From Salvia splendens (taxonomy: Eukaryota; Streptophyta; Magnoliopsida; Lamiales; Lamiaceae): DNA of 64,000 nucleotides. The notes below the pieces were generated by a model. It did not search any database, was not told the origin of the DNA, and was given only the letters and a program-made list of their open reading frames with translations. This document shows, piece after piece, positions 10,829-22,592 of the stretch (positions within the stretch are counted from its first letter, which is position 1; every line of letters starts with the position of its first letter). Location: contig NC_056045.1 of the NCBI RefSeq assembly GCF_004379255.2, positions 6,420,560 to 6,484,559 of the forward strand, written 5' to 3'. Both the position numbers and the translations under genes were made by a program.

Positions 10829-11803
10829 ATGGTTTATCCTACAGTCGAGGACATTCTCCTTGAGTACGTCACATTCGTGATACTCGTAGGAGAGGATCTT
10901 GGGATAGCTCTAGCACAGTTTAGGTGGCTCTGGGAGAGAGCGCACCCCTTTGGAGTGACTCACTATGACGGGATCCAGCGACTTATCAGGCTTCTACCCT
11001 CGGATTGGGTAGGCTTTGCCATCGACCGATCCCGTGATTATATATTTTCTATAGCCCCTTTCTTCGACTCTCTTGGTGATTTTCCCGAGTTCATCGGGGA
11101 GATTCACTCGTGTTTTATCCTACACGGCCAGGCACCGAGGGGGCCATATATGCGGCCGGGCGATCTAGCCCCGGTAGGTGACCTAGGAGTCCCGCAGCCA
11201 GCAGACCTTCAGCCTGAGCCGATCATCCCGCAGCCAGCAGATCCGCAGCCCGATCTGATTCTCCCACCTCTGCCATCTCCATCGAGGCGTCGGGCTCGCG
11301 GAGAGTTTGAGGTTGGACCATCTCGTCCCCCTTTGGGAGATGAGGAGGATCTCTACCTAGTCAGCTTTGACCCCACACCGAGCCTAGAGAGAGTAGGGTC
11401 GGCAAACACCGAGGCGAGAGAGTTACGAGCTGCAGCAGCCGGGAGGCGTATGAGGGGCAAGGCCCCCGCCACTCTTTCAGACGAGGATGAGTCAGTTGAG
11501 CAGAAGATCATAGTAGGCACCAGTCGCCTGCAGCCACTGCCCATTCCCTCAGAGGCATCTCCCGACGCACTGCCAGGAGCGACGATTCGTACTATTCCGA
11601 GTCGCCACGAGCCTATATCACTGGAGCGTGGACCCGTCGCATGGGCTATACGCCATTGGGGAGCTGTGACCCGTGGACCACATCCTCCGGGTAGCACTAT
11701 TGAGTTAGCTATTCTCCTTGATGAGAGTTCGGACGAGGAGGAGCCAGAGGAAGGCGAGGAGGACCCAGGGACCGGTGCGAGTGCCACTGAGACACCAGCC
11801 TGA
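10829..11803 (+). CDS. Additional ORF upstream of gag in the chromovirus, function unknown
   Basis: An uninterrupted 324-codon frame lies between the primer site and gag, in the sense orientation. I do not recognise a family. Residues 1 to about 105 look globular, with hydrophobic and aromatic residues (YDGIQRLIRLLPSDW, PFFDSLGDFPEFIGE). About 120-150 are Pro-rich with two 'PQPAD.QP' units, followed by a basic patch SPSRRRAR. The C-terminal 30 residues are strongly acidic (LDESSDEEEPEEGEED). The frame is free of stops while gag-pol has three lesions. It could encode an accessory protein, an extended gag-like protein or a captured host domain. The ATG at 10829 follows 'tttgtagatgg'; it is the first start of the open frame. 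There is no zinc knuckle or catalytic motif. Confidence 0.65.
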   Translation: MVYPTVEDILLEYVTFVILVGEDLGIALAQFRWLWERAHPFGVTHYDGIQRLIRLLPSDWVGFAIDRSRDYIFSIAPFFDSLGDFPEFIGEIHSCFILHGQAPRGPYMRPGDLAPVGDLGVPQPADLQPEPIIPQPADPQPDLILPPLPSPSRRRARGEFEVGPSRPPLGDEEDLYLVSFDPTPSLERVGSANTEARELRAAAAGRRMRGKAPATLSDEDESVEQKIIVGTSRLQPLPIPSEASPDALPGATIRTIPSRHEPISLERGPVAWAIRHWGAVTRGPHPPGSTIELAILLDESSDEEEPEEGEEDPGTGASATETPA

Positions 11804-11846
11804 TCGTTGACTAGATAGGAATGTCAGCTTTGTATATATGTGTATT

Positions 11847-12033
11847 CCAGAAACGGATCCGTTATGAGACCGTTCTGGTTTATGTTTTGACTAGCTATAG
11901 TATTTTGACATCACGGAAACATTCATGCGAGTGTTCCGTGGCTTGACATATTTTTGACTAACATCTGTTTAGTAACAGATATGATATTTTTTTGCGACAA
12001 CAAGAATGGTTGTACGAAAGTCCTCAGTGGAGG
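11847..12033 (+). other. Series of stem-loops between the additional ORF and gag
   Basis: Consecutive inverted repeats: CCAGAAACGG with CCGTTCTGG (11847-11856/11870-11878, one bulged A); CACGGAAACA with TGTTCCGTG (11912-11921/11932-11940, one bulged A); ATCTGTT with AACAGAT (11963-11969/11974-11980, perfect, 4-base loop); ACAAC with GTTGT (11997-12001/12009-12013); and a weak CCTC/GAGG (12022-12033). The first three are convincing. The position just before gag suggests an RNA role such as packaging, dimerisation or translation control, which is inference. Confidence 0.5.
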
Positions 12034-12200
12034 CAATTTTTCCCTGTACATAAACTTTTATATGTATATATATGTTTTACTTTCTGTATTTAGCTGAATC
12101 TGATAATGATTGTTTGAATAAATTGAAGTTCTCTACTCTTCTAATCTTTAAAATCTTTCCAATAATAGTAACTTATAAGAAAATGTTTTAACAATAGAAA
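12034..12200 (+). other. AT-rich spacer before gag
   Basis: Contains TATA-like runs (12056-12075) and 'ttccaataatag' near 12158, either of which could serve as an internal promoter or 3' splice site for gag expression. Nothing decisive. Confidence 0.3.
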
Positions 12201-15200
12201 ATGCCGCCAATGATAGCCGGGCGACCCCGAGTAAGAGGAAGAGGACGTGGTAGAGGGCCGCACCCCGAGCCTGAGAGACAGCGCGTAAACCCTCTGCCAC
12301 CATCTCCACCTCGATCACCTTCACCTCCACCTGCCCCGACAGTGGATAGAACTGTCGTTAACACCTTTCTGAAAAAGAAGCCGCCAACATTTGACGGAAA
12401 AGGTGACCCCACTGAAGCGGAATCGTGGATACGTGCGCTCGAGCGCCTGTTTGACTTACTGCAATGCACAGACGATGAGCGTTTGATTTGTGCCTCACTC
12501 CAACTGACTGGGTCAGCAGATTATTGGTGGGAGGCCCGCAAAAAGATAATGACCCCACAGCAGCTAGAGGACCTAACTTGGGATCAGTTCAAGACAGGAA
12601 TCTACGACAAATACATCCCCAAGAGCTATAAAAAGCAGAAAGAAACAGAGTTCTACAACTTGAAACAGGGACGAATGTCAGTGACAGAATATGATCGCAC
12701 TTTCTTTGACCTGTCCAGGTACGGAGCTGATCAAGTGGATACGGATGAAAAAGATGTCCGAGAAATTTTGCACTGGCTTGAGGCACGAAATAAGAGTAGC
12801 ATTGGCTAGCCGTGGCGGACTACCATATTCCGAAGCTCTAAAACTGGCCTTAGACATCGAAGCTGCATTGCTTAAAGAAAGACCTGCACCCAACCCTACA
12901 AATATGTCACTGCAGACCTCGTCCCAAGCCCCAAGGGACAAAAGGAAGTGGGAAGGGAATCAGAATCAGTGGGGACAAAAGAAGCCATGGCATGGACCAT
13001 CCCACCCACAAAATTTTGCAAGACAACCTACCTTTAACCCTCCAGAAAACTTTCATCCAAGAAAACCCCTTTGCCCCAAATGTAACAAGCCCCACATCAG
13101 AATTTGCGGGGCCAGAGGGATGACTTGTTACACTTGTGGAAGAAATGGCCACATCGCCAAGTACTGTCGAAGTGGACCCCCGGGAAGGAGTGCACCAACT
13201 AACCAGCCAACACAACGCCAACACCTGCGAGCTATACCGGCAGACACCCAGAACCACCAGGCCCCGCATCCACAACGACCGAGCCTCTCAACACAAGCCA
13301 GGGCATATGCATTAGGACGAAACCAGCAAAGCAACAACCATGGGAATCTGGCAGGTATGGGCACCCTACTGAACGTACCTATTGTCCTATTGTTTGATAC
13401 TGGTGCTTCGCACTCCTTCATATCAACTTCGTGTGTAAGCACTTTAGAACTCACACCAGAACCAGCCGAACCTAGAGTAACGGTGTCCTCGTCTGTAGGA
13501 GGAATTCTAGAAATCACACAAAAATGCTCGAATCTAGAAATCATGCTCGGAGAACGTACGGTTATTGCTAATAACTTGGGGGTCATGAAAATGGAAGATG
13601 TTGATATTATACTAGGGATGGAATGGTTAACCAAGAACCATGCCACCATCAAGTGCAACGAAAGACAGATTTCCTTTCAAACTCCAGGAGAAGGGCGAGT
13701 TGAATTCCATGGAATCACGATGAACAAGCGCAAATCCACAATTTCGGCCCTACAGGCAGCTGCACTTGTTAGAAAGGGATGTCCCGCCTACCTCGTCTAC
13801 TTAAGTGAAGAACAGAATGAAGAAAAGAAGATTGAGGATGTGGAGATTGTATGTGAATTTCCAGACGTGTTTCCTGACACGCTGCCCGGGTTACCCCCAG
13901 ACAGACAACTGGAATTCACCATCGATTTAGAACCAGGAGCCGCGCCAATCTCAAAAGCGCCTTACCGAATGGCCCCAAAGGAACTGGGAGAGCTCAAATT
14001 ACAACTACAAGAACTGTTAAACCTGGGTTTCATCAGACCCAGTGTGTCGCCATGGGGAGCTCCTGTGCTTTTCGTCAAAAAGAAGGATGGAACCTTGAGG
14101 ATGTGCATAGATTACCGAGAACTGAACAAGGTGACACTCAAGAATAAATACCCATTGCCAAGGATAGATGATTTATTTGACCAGCTTAAGGGGACCAGTA
14201 TATTTTCTAAGATTGACTTAAGGTCCGGATACCATCAACTGAAGATCCGGTCTGAAGACGTACCCAAGACAGCTTTTCGCACCAGGTACGGTCACTACGA
14301 GTTTGTAGTAATGCCTTTTGGATTGACCAATGCCCCTGCGGTGTTCATGGATTTGATGAATCGCATTTTCCACCCATATCTCGACAAATTCGTCCTGGTC
14401 TTCATAGACGACGTCCTCATCTACTCGAGGAATAGATCGGAACACGCTGAGCATCTAAGAACTATCCTCGAAACGTTGAGGACCGAGAGACTCTATGCTA
14501 AATTCAGCAAGTGCGAGTTTTGGCTCAATGAGGTTAATTTTCTTGGACACATAGTAACGGCAGAAAGAATTCGGGTAGATCCAGTGAAGGTAGAGGCCGT
14601 ACAAAACTGGAAATCACCAACCAACCCGAACGAAATTCGGAGTTTTCTAGGACTGGCTGGCTACTACAGAAGATTCATCGAAGGGTTCTCAAAGATTGCC
14701 AGGCCAATGACGCAACAACTCAAAAAGGGCATCAAGTTTGTGTGGACCCCTGAATGCGAAGCTAGCTTCCAACTGCTAAAAGAGAAATTAACCACCGCCC
14801 CCGTGTTAGCCGTGCCAGAACCAGGAACAAATTACGTGGTCTACACAGATGCTTCGAAAAATGGACTCGGGTGCATTCTAATGCAGAACGGGAAGGTGAT
14901 AGCGTATGCGTCGAGACAACTCCGACCCCACGAACTGAATTACCCCACCCACGATCTGGAATTAGCAGCTGTAGTGCATGCACTGAAAATTTGGAGACAC
15001 CACCTATATGGGATTAAATGTGAGATTTTCACTGACCATAAGAGTCTGAAGTACTTTTTCGAACAAAGGGATCTAAACATGCGGCAGAGAAGATGGCTCG
15101 AGCTGGTGAAGGATTACGATTGTAGCATAAACTACCATCCTGGCAAAGCAAATGTGGTAGCTGACGCACTGAGTCAAAAGTCTCAACAACTAGCTTGTTT

Positions 15201-16740
15201 GGCCACCCGGGAGGAAGCACTAATACGGGAATTCACCAAGATGAGAATAGAAATAGTACAAGCACCGGAAACAGTGGAAGCAAAAATCGCAACTTTAGTG
15301 CTGCAGCCCGACCTGAGAAAACGAATAGTTGACGCCCAAAGACACGACGAAGCTTTGGAGAAAATACGAATGAAAGTGCGAACCGGTGAGCAAAGCAATT
15401 ATAGGGAAGAGGCGGACAATGCCCTCACTTTTGAAGGAAGACTGTGTGTACCAGCCAATCCGGACCTAAGAGACGAAATATTGATCGAGGCACACGACAC
15501 TCCGTATACCGCCCATTCGGGAAGCACAAAAATGTACCAGGATCTAAAAAGAAAATTTTGGTGGGACGGCATGAAAAGAAGCATCGCAACGTTTGTCGAG
15601 AGATGTTTAACTTGCCAACGAGTCAAGGCATTGCACCAACGACCTTACGGGAAATTACAACCCTTGGAAATTCCCAAGTGGAAATGGGAACACATCGCCA
15701 TGGATTTCGTGACAGGCCTGCCCAGATCCAAGCGTGGAAATACTGCCATTTGGGTAATTGTTGATCGACTCACGAAAAGTGCTCATTTTATCCCTATACC
15801 AATCACGTATGGATCTGAGAAACTAGCACAGTTATACGTACGGGAAATCGTGCGTCTGCATGGAGTGCTTGTGTCCATTACGTCAGACCGAGACTCGAAG
15901 TTCACGTCCAGATTCTGGCAAAGCATGCAAAGGGAAATGGGTACGAGACTAAATTTCAGCACCGCATTCCACCCCCAGACCGACGGACAATCCGAGAGGA
16001 CAATTCAAACCTTGGAAGATATGTTGAGAGCCGTCGTACTTGATAGAGGAGAAAAATGGGAATCCATCTTGCACTTGATAGAGTTTGCCTATAATAATAG
16101 TTATCAAGCCACCATCAACATGGCACCTTATGAGGCACTATATGGGAGAAAATGTCGATCTCCACTCTATTGGGATGAAGTAGGCGAGAGAAATGTTTTA
16201 GGCCCAGAGTCCGTGGCAGAGATGATTGAAATTGTGAGACAAATCCGGAGTCGGATCAAGGAAGCGTAAGACAGGCAAAAATCCTACGCCGATGAGCGTC
16301 GAACGGGATTAAAATTTAACATCGGGGAGAAAGTCTTTTTGAAAGTATCTCCTTCCAAAGGAATAACCCGATTTGGACTCAGAGGAAAGCTGAAACCACG
16401 ATTTATTGGACCCTATGAAATTCTGGAAGAAGTGGGCCCGGTAGCATATCGTTTAGCATTACCACCCAATTTTTGGAATGTGCACAATGTGTTCCACGTC
16501 TCCCAACTTCGGAAGTACGTGTTCGACCCGAAACATGTGATCCGTCACGAAGAAATCGCTTTAGAACCTGACCTGAGCTACGAAGAAAAGCCAATAGAAA
16601 TACTAGACCGGAAGGTGCAACAGCTTCGGAACAAGTCGATTACTACAGTGAAGATTTTGTGGAAAAACCACGGACATTAAGAAGCAACATGGGAGCTAGA
16701 AGAGAAAATGAAGGAGAAATATCCCGATCTTTTTGTTTAA
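12201..16740 (+). pseudogene. Chromovirus gag-pol polyprotein, three lesions
   Basis: Starts at ATG 12201 (MPPMIAGRPRVRGRGRGRG) and would end at TAA 16738-16740. Gag includes PPTFDGKGDPTEAESWIRAL and YYW-like core residues. An A-run at 12748-12752 has lost a base (or gained two), shifting the frame; the reading continues with [14 protein letters not shown]. Then come a CCHC knuckle [14 protein letters not shown] (13126-13167), protease [12 protein letters not shown] (about 13388), reverse transcriptase with FIDDVLIYS (14401-14427), RNase H ([12 protein letters not shown]), an HHCC zinc finger (about 15490-15630), the integrase core with Asp in MDFVTGLP, Asp in ITSDRDSKF and Glu in [11 protein letters not shown], a GPY/F module and a chromodomain-like tail. 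TAA stops interrupt it at 16267-16269 (just before DRQKSYADERR) and at 16678-16680 (before EATWELEEK). All catalytic residues remain. Confidence 0.93.
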
Positions 16741-16767
16741 ACACATCCAAAATTTCGGGACGAAATT

Positions 16768-16786
16768 TCTTTTAAAATGGGTAGTA
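16768..16786 (+). other. Polypurine-like tract before 3' LTR
   Basis: 'tcttttaaaatgggtagta' precedes the 3' LTR; the AAAATGGG core is the likely plus-strand primer site, slightly offset from the LTR start. Confidence 0.5.
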
Positions 16787-18513
16787 TGTAACGACCCGCT
16801 TAGCCGATATTATTAGAAACAATATTATTAGCTTGATTACTTAAATAAGTAACTTTTATGCGATTAAATCCAAGCTACGATAGATTGTCGTTGTTTATTT
16901 TGACGATAGGAAAGTAAGTAGAAAACGTAAATATATATTACACTTATATTTATATAATAAATTTAAATAAATAAATAAATGAGATCTCACAATTTAAAAT
17001 TTTAATGTCCAATACATCCAATAAAAGTCCAACAAAAATTTAAATTAATACATCTTTCGTTCTAAAGAAAATCGGGTACATCAATAAGAGTAGCTCCGAA
17101 CTGGAATTGGATTTTCCTGCACCAAATCAAACAAATAAACAAATAAAATTTTCTTTCCAAATGAATAATCTAATGCAATAAATCTGATGCAGATCATTTA
17201 AGATAGATTTTCTGGCATATCATTTATTATAGCATTAAATGTCAGCAGAGAATGCATTAAATGTTCTACAAAAGGAGAATGATTAAGGGGAAGAATGTTG
17301 GCAACTTGCTGCCAACGTCTCATGCAGTAGTTTTTTTTATATCCACATGTATAACAATCATTTTCTTCACCCCTCATCACTATCAAACCCCAACTTCTTC
17401 CACATAGCAACAACTTACAACAACTTTAAGGAGATATCAGACATAACCGTGTGGGTTCCAGATTCAGCCATACCAAACACTTTCTACTTTCTAAGATTAA
17501 AGGTAATCTGTAACTTTTTAACTTTTAATACAAATACATACATCCATGAAACATAGGACTTTTAATGATGCACTAGACAACACCAAAAGCATGTGACTCT
17601 TATAACAATTATACGTGGATCTCTGAAATAAATATAGGAACTTATCTTGAACCAATCTGTAAATTTGTCGCGAGGAACTTCCGGCAACGAGCTTGGCACT
17701 CTGTCGCCAACGATGGCAGCCACGCTCCAAAATCACGTCTACTTTTTTTTCATTCCTTGAATCTGGAAATTTTGGAATGTGATTAACAAGTTTATTTTCT
17801 AAAGAATGTATTAAAAATATAATCTTTAAAAAAAACAACAAAAAAAGAAGAAAAATGAAAGAGAAGAGGGTGAAGGGTCGAACTTCCGATACCCTCACCT
17901 GACGAGATCACCAGCGACGACGACTGGAGTTTCTCGGCGACGGCGGCTGATCAGTAGCGGCGACGGCGGCTAGGGGGACCCGCATCGACGGCGATCCGCA
18001 GCGGCGATAGTGGCGCGACGGCGAAGAGGGGAGAGAAGAAAGAGAGATGAGGAGGAAGGGAGCACCGATCTACTGTTGTCCGGAGACGACCGAACTGCCG
18101 GAGGAGGGCGGCGAAGCCGCTGCCTCTGCGTGCCGGCGGTGAGAGGAAGGAAGAGAGAAGATAGAAGAAGGGAGAGAAGAGAGGGAGAGAGGGCTGCCGC
18201 CGGAGCGGCGAAGCTGGCGGGGCGGCGGATCGGCGGCGTCGAGAGGGAGGAAAGGAAGAGGCGGTGCATTTTGTGCAATTGGGGAAGAAGGGGGTGCATT
18301 GTGATTTAGAAAGAGAGACGATAAGTTGAAGGGTGTACATGATTGAATTGGGCTTATTCATTGGGCTTATCCCTTTTTAGATGTTGGGCCTTTTAATTAA
18401 TTAGAAATTGGTTCTTTATTTTGGTAAAGGGAGAGTGGGCTTTGTTATGGGAATTATAGTAGGCTAAAATAATTTTAAAAGAGCCCAAATTTAAATTTCA
18501 ATTAGTAAGAATC

Positions 18514-18554
<41 letters not shown>

Positions 18555-19603
18555 GTAGTAGTAGTAGGGTTAAACCATGAGATTTTCTTTCTAATTTAAT
18601 TAGATTAGTTTAAAACTAAATTAGTATTTTTTTTCTATTGTGTCGTTTCAAAAGGTTATCTCCGCAAGCAAGGTCGGAGTAAGAGATTCAAGTAAGGAAA
18701 GTAAGCGATCAAGGTGAGCTTTCTTATACTAAAATACAAATCGAATTCTATGAAAACTCGAACACATGTTCGAGATTTATAAAGATGTTGTCTTGCCATA
18801 AATGTTTTGTGTATGATGCCTATCTGTTTGGCTAAGACCAAGTGACTTATGAATGATGATATATGTGAATCGATTCGATTTTGAGTCCTGGTAGGGTGGT
18901 GTCCCTACTGGGAACCTCTGACCGTGAACGGCAGAGAAGGTGACCGAGGAAGGTGACCACCTTCCCGGCACATGGAATCCTCTGACATGATGGGCAGAGA
19001 AGGTGACCGGGCGAGAACACCATCTCGACGGCACAATGTGAGCAGATATAGCTAAGTACAGGAAAAAGGGCCCAATATGAATATTTTAGTAAGCTCGGGT
19101 CTTTTCAATAAAACCCCGAGTGTTACTGTGACGATGGCTTGACAATATTTTTCAATCGTATTTTTTTATTATTATTTTCGGCAATGTGTTCACTGAGTAC
19201 TTTTGTACTCAGCCCTGCATATATTTCTAAATGTGCAGGTTGAGTCGTGGAAAGGGGGAGGGACAAGTGCTGTAGAAAGCCAGCTAGTAACTAACTATGA
19301 ATAAAACTCTCGGAGGTTCATGTCTCCACACATGGACCGCGTTCTTTTGTTTCCGCTATGCCGGTTAAAAGAAATGCCTATTTTACTTTTGACTATGATA
19401 AACAGGAGTTGTATAAACAGTCACTCGATTCTATATAATCGAGTGTATTTCGTTATAAGTATTTTCCCTGTTTGACTTTATTTTTGTGTGTCTCGTTCTG
19501 CTTTGGCTTTAATTTCCCCTAAATTCTATCCCCGCTTCTTATAATCCCTCCTCAGTCACGGTTCACCGGGTTATGCTATCCTTAGTTAACTGCGGTCGTG
19601 ACA
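16787..19603 (+). repeat. 3' LTR of the gypsy element
   Basis: 2817 bp, near-identical to 7489-10326. Visible differences are mostly transitions. It has one copy rather than two of 'aacttgctgccaac' and a shorter TAA microsatellite with GTA units (about 18512-18568). The palindromic TATA segment is at 19422-19445. Confidence 0.93.
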
Positions 19604-19627
19604 TGTTTTGAGCCTAATTTTTTTCCT

Positions 19628-19639
19628 GCTCTGAAGCCA
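19628..19639 (-). other. Decayed copia primer-binding site
   Basis: On the minus strand TGGCTTCAGAGC directly follows the LTR end; it differs at two positions from the TGGTATCAGAGC tRNA-Met complement. Confidence 0.65.
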
Positions 19640-19890
19640 TGTTAAAAGACTATATGGTTTCTGGAATGGTATTCATATATGGTAAGAATTACACGTCTCT
19701 TTATAGGTTGATCTTTGGAGAAGAATTACACGCCTCTTTATAGGCTAGGAGACCATCCAACATATATGGTAAGCTCTAATCATGCTAACCTAATATTCTA
19801 TACAAGGTATTAAAATAAAATACTAATTACAATATCAATCCTTGATTGCAGGAGATCAATTCTTGATTTATGGGAATCTTCCTTCCAACA
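19640..19890 (-). repeat. 5' LTR of the minus-strand copia element
   Basis: On the minus strand it starts TGTTGGAAGGAAGATTCCC and ends CTTTTAACA, 251 bp, a normal copia LTR size and terminal pattern, followed at once by a decayed PBS. It contains two copies of 'agaattacacg(c/t)ctctttat' (about 19684-19703 and 19720-19742). The matching 3' LTR must lie left of the window or be lost. Confidence 0.75.
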
Positions 19891-22430
19891 ATATCTTTTA
19901 AAAAATAAGCGTGGCTCATTTCCAATCTAGCATAAAGTTAGTTTCTTATTTGCATATCGAGCTAGTCTTGACTCACATGCCAAATATAGAATTGTTATGC
20001 AATTAGCATCTTACTTATCAATAAATCACCCTCCCTAATTGTATTCGATGGTGTAAATAAATTTTTATTTCAGTGTGTAATCCATTTCCACTCGTGAGTT
20101 GCTTAAGTTTGTTAGATTGGGTAAGACCATTGGTATTATTTGGATAATCTCAGTATGCTTGATTAAAAAACTCTTAACAAACAGTATTACTCCCTCGGTC
20201 TCTAAAATTTTGTCACACTTCTTTTCGACCCTCATTTTGTAAAAATTAATAAGTAGTTAGAATGGAGAGAATGTAAAGTAAGATCCAATGTAAAGTAAGA
20301 TAGAGAATTATTTAGTTAAGACTTTTATCTACATTATTATCCATCTTACGTTACTCTTCCTCTATTTTAATTATTTATTATTGTTTTTACAAAGGGAGTG
20401 CAGAAAAGAAGTGTGACAAAATTTCAGGGACGAAGGAGTATTATTTATATAGAAAATCATTTGCTAATAGATCTAATAAAATACACAATGTGTTGTTGTG
20501 GTGACCTTTGAAAGTAAAAAGACTTTTGAATTATGGATAACAAATTGTGGTAGGTGACCATACTCACTCGGTCGTAAGTTATAGTTTATTTAAATTAATA
20601 ATTAATCAATTAAAATCTTATGGTCACCTTATAATATTAGGCAGTGGTTAGTTTGGTAGATCATGAATTGAAATCTTTTATTCAGCAATTGATACAGCAG
20701 CCCATTTCTGGAAAGTTTGAACATTGAATAATTAACAAGATTCATTGACCTACTTGCAACTAACAGCCTCCATTGTCAAGTTGTTTTTTTTGGTTTGTCA
20801 AGTTTTTTTCGTGTTCATATTTGAACACACAAAATATTTTTCTTATTCATATTTGAACAAACAAACTAAATAGTGTAACTGAATATTAATCTCATTTTGT
20901 CATATTAGGATGTCTACAAAAAAAATAGTCACATTCAAAAATGGGAACTTTCTCTTATAGTAGTACTTCACTTACTTTTTTTTCTCTTTCAAAGCCCCTC
21001 CTACTTTATCTATTTTTTCTTTCATCTCTCTTACTTCTTTACTATTCTCATTAAAACATGTGTAGTCAACAAATGAGATTATTTTTTATGCATACAGGGA
21101 TTATAATTTATGAGTAATGATAAACGTACATAAATTGATTGTATGTAGACAATTAAACTTTTTCAAGATTTACATTGACAATCAATTTAATTAATACAAA
21201 ATAAATCAAATACTATCATTCTTTAACAATTTAGGGAAAAAACAAAAATTTTAAATTAATACTTATTAACATAATTAAGAAAAAGAATTTTTTTTAAATA
21301 TTGTATAATTATTTCAAGTCAAACTTGAAATAATGTGAAAAATTGTCAAAAATTATCTGCTCCCCTCCGTCCCACAATAATTATTTCCTCTTTTATTGCT
21401 ATATGGAGTAATAACATAACTAATAACAAACTTAATTTGTAATTTAATGAAATTATATTTAAAATTTAAAGATATTATTTACATGTATAATTTATGTACA
21501 TTTATCTCATAATTTATATATAAGCACATGATATATTATGGTGCATTCAAATGTTATATATATTCATTTAAGTTAGAATTTAATAAGTAAGTACTTAGTA
21601 CTCAATTTTAGTTGAAAATTTTAAAAATAGAGTGCACTGCAAAAATAATATCAGAACAATAAATTAATTTCACCAATACATAAATTAAGAATTTATTGAT
21701 ATCATTAATCTCATTAATTTTCAATCAATCAACAAATCACCAATTAAAAACATGTTGTATTTTTGCTAATTGTTGATGTATTTTTAATAATAAACACAAA
21801 ATAAAAATATGAACAAAAAGATTAAATATAAGTAAAACGAGCACTCAATTTTAAAAGCCCACTTTAAATTATAAAATAAACAAAGTGTTGCTACTACTAT
21901 TATTTGGAGCCCTAATGCGACGCATTTTTTCTCTCTTCCCTATTTATCGTCTTCTTCACTTCTCTATTCATCTTCTATTTATCATGCATGATCTATTGAA
22001 AATTTTTATATTTCCTCAAAAAAGAAGAAAAAAACTTTCTTTTTCTAACTTTAAAAATATTTGTATCCTTATATAAAATACATCCTAATTCATTATATAG
22101 TCATATTACCTTTTGAAACACTCCAAGCGCAATAATATACTATAAGTTTCTTCTAATGATTTTCAAATATAAATATATATGTAAACAAAAGAAGTAAATG
22201 TGGGTTATTTATAAAATAAAATTGTATTGCTACGGTAAGAAAATATGTGTGATTGAGAGATCTCTATTAAAATATAATGTTAATCAAATATTTCCTTAAG
22301 CTATTAAAAGAGAAGATTTTTTACCTTACAAAGTTTAAATCAAATAATGCGACCTAACTATCGATTTTCATTTCAAAAGTGAAAGATTTATATACCAAAA
22401 CTGAATAAAAAAACTTTCTTATATATATAA
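19891..22430. other. AT-rich intergenic DNA with MITE remnants
   Basis: No gene recognised apart from the MITE at 20190-20438. A partial Stowaway-type end ('ctcccctccgtcccacaata') occurs near 21360-21380 without a clear partner. Confidence 0.5.
20190..20438. mobile_element. Stowaway-like MITE
   Basis: Terminal inverted repeats start CTCCCTCGGTCTCTAAAATT and mirror the right end, with the conserved TTTTGTCACACTTCTTTTC inside. TA duplications lie at 20188-20189 and 20439-20440. It is 249 bp and AT-rich, with no ORF. Confidence 0.85.
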
Positions 22431-22517
22431 TGAATAACATCCTTTCACTAATCAATCATATTCATCTTATCACCTAGAGCTTCATTGTTATTGTAAAGCA
22501 AGTAATAGTTAATTAAT

Positions 22518-22586
22518 ATGGCTAATGCTAAGTTCATGTTGTTTTTATTCTTGATCTTCGTCGTTTTTACAGGTTTTTATTTTGCA
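22518..22586 (+). CDS. Candidate first exon encoding a signal peptide
   Basis: ATG at 22518 opens 23 codons: MANAKF followed by a run of Leu, Phe, Ile and Val ending in FYFA, a textbook signal peptide. The next bases, GTGAGT (22587-22592), form a strong 5' splice site in phase 0. Upstream, 'tatatatataa' near 22420 could be a TATA box about 95 bp before the ATG. I found no convincing second exon in the next 1.2 kb, so this may be a broken small secreted-peptide gene. The peptide class cannot be named because the mature part is missing. Confidence 0.35.
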
Positions 22587-22592
22587 GTGAGT

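Larger units (their letters stand above)
7489..19603 (+). mobile_element. Ty3/gypsy chromovirus LTR retrotransposon, apparently complete
   Basis: Two long direct repeats (7489-10326 and 16787-19603) begin TGTAACGACCCG and end GTCGTGACA. The flanking pentamers are TGCTT (7484-7488) and TGTTT (19604-19608), a duplication with one mismatch. Between them lie a Met-tRNA primer-binding site, an additional ORF, gag-pol and a 3' polypurine-like tract. Domain order gag, CCHC, protease, RT, RNase H, integrase, chromodomain-like tail marks a chromovirus, probably the Tekay/Del branch given the LTR length. It is inserted in the leader of a minus-strand copia element. The LTRs differ by roughly 25-30 substitutions by eye plus a few indels, so insertion is fairly recent. 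Coding capacity is lost through one frameshift and two stops. Confidence 0.93.

Noticed and set aside
11353..11787. 144-codon minus-strand ORF opposite the additional ORF
   Set aside because: Shadow of the plus-strand frame; Ser/Pro/Gly-rich product without domain.
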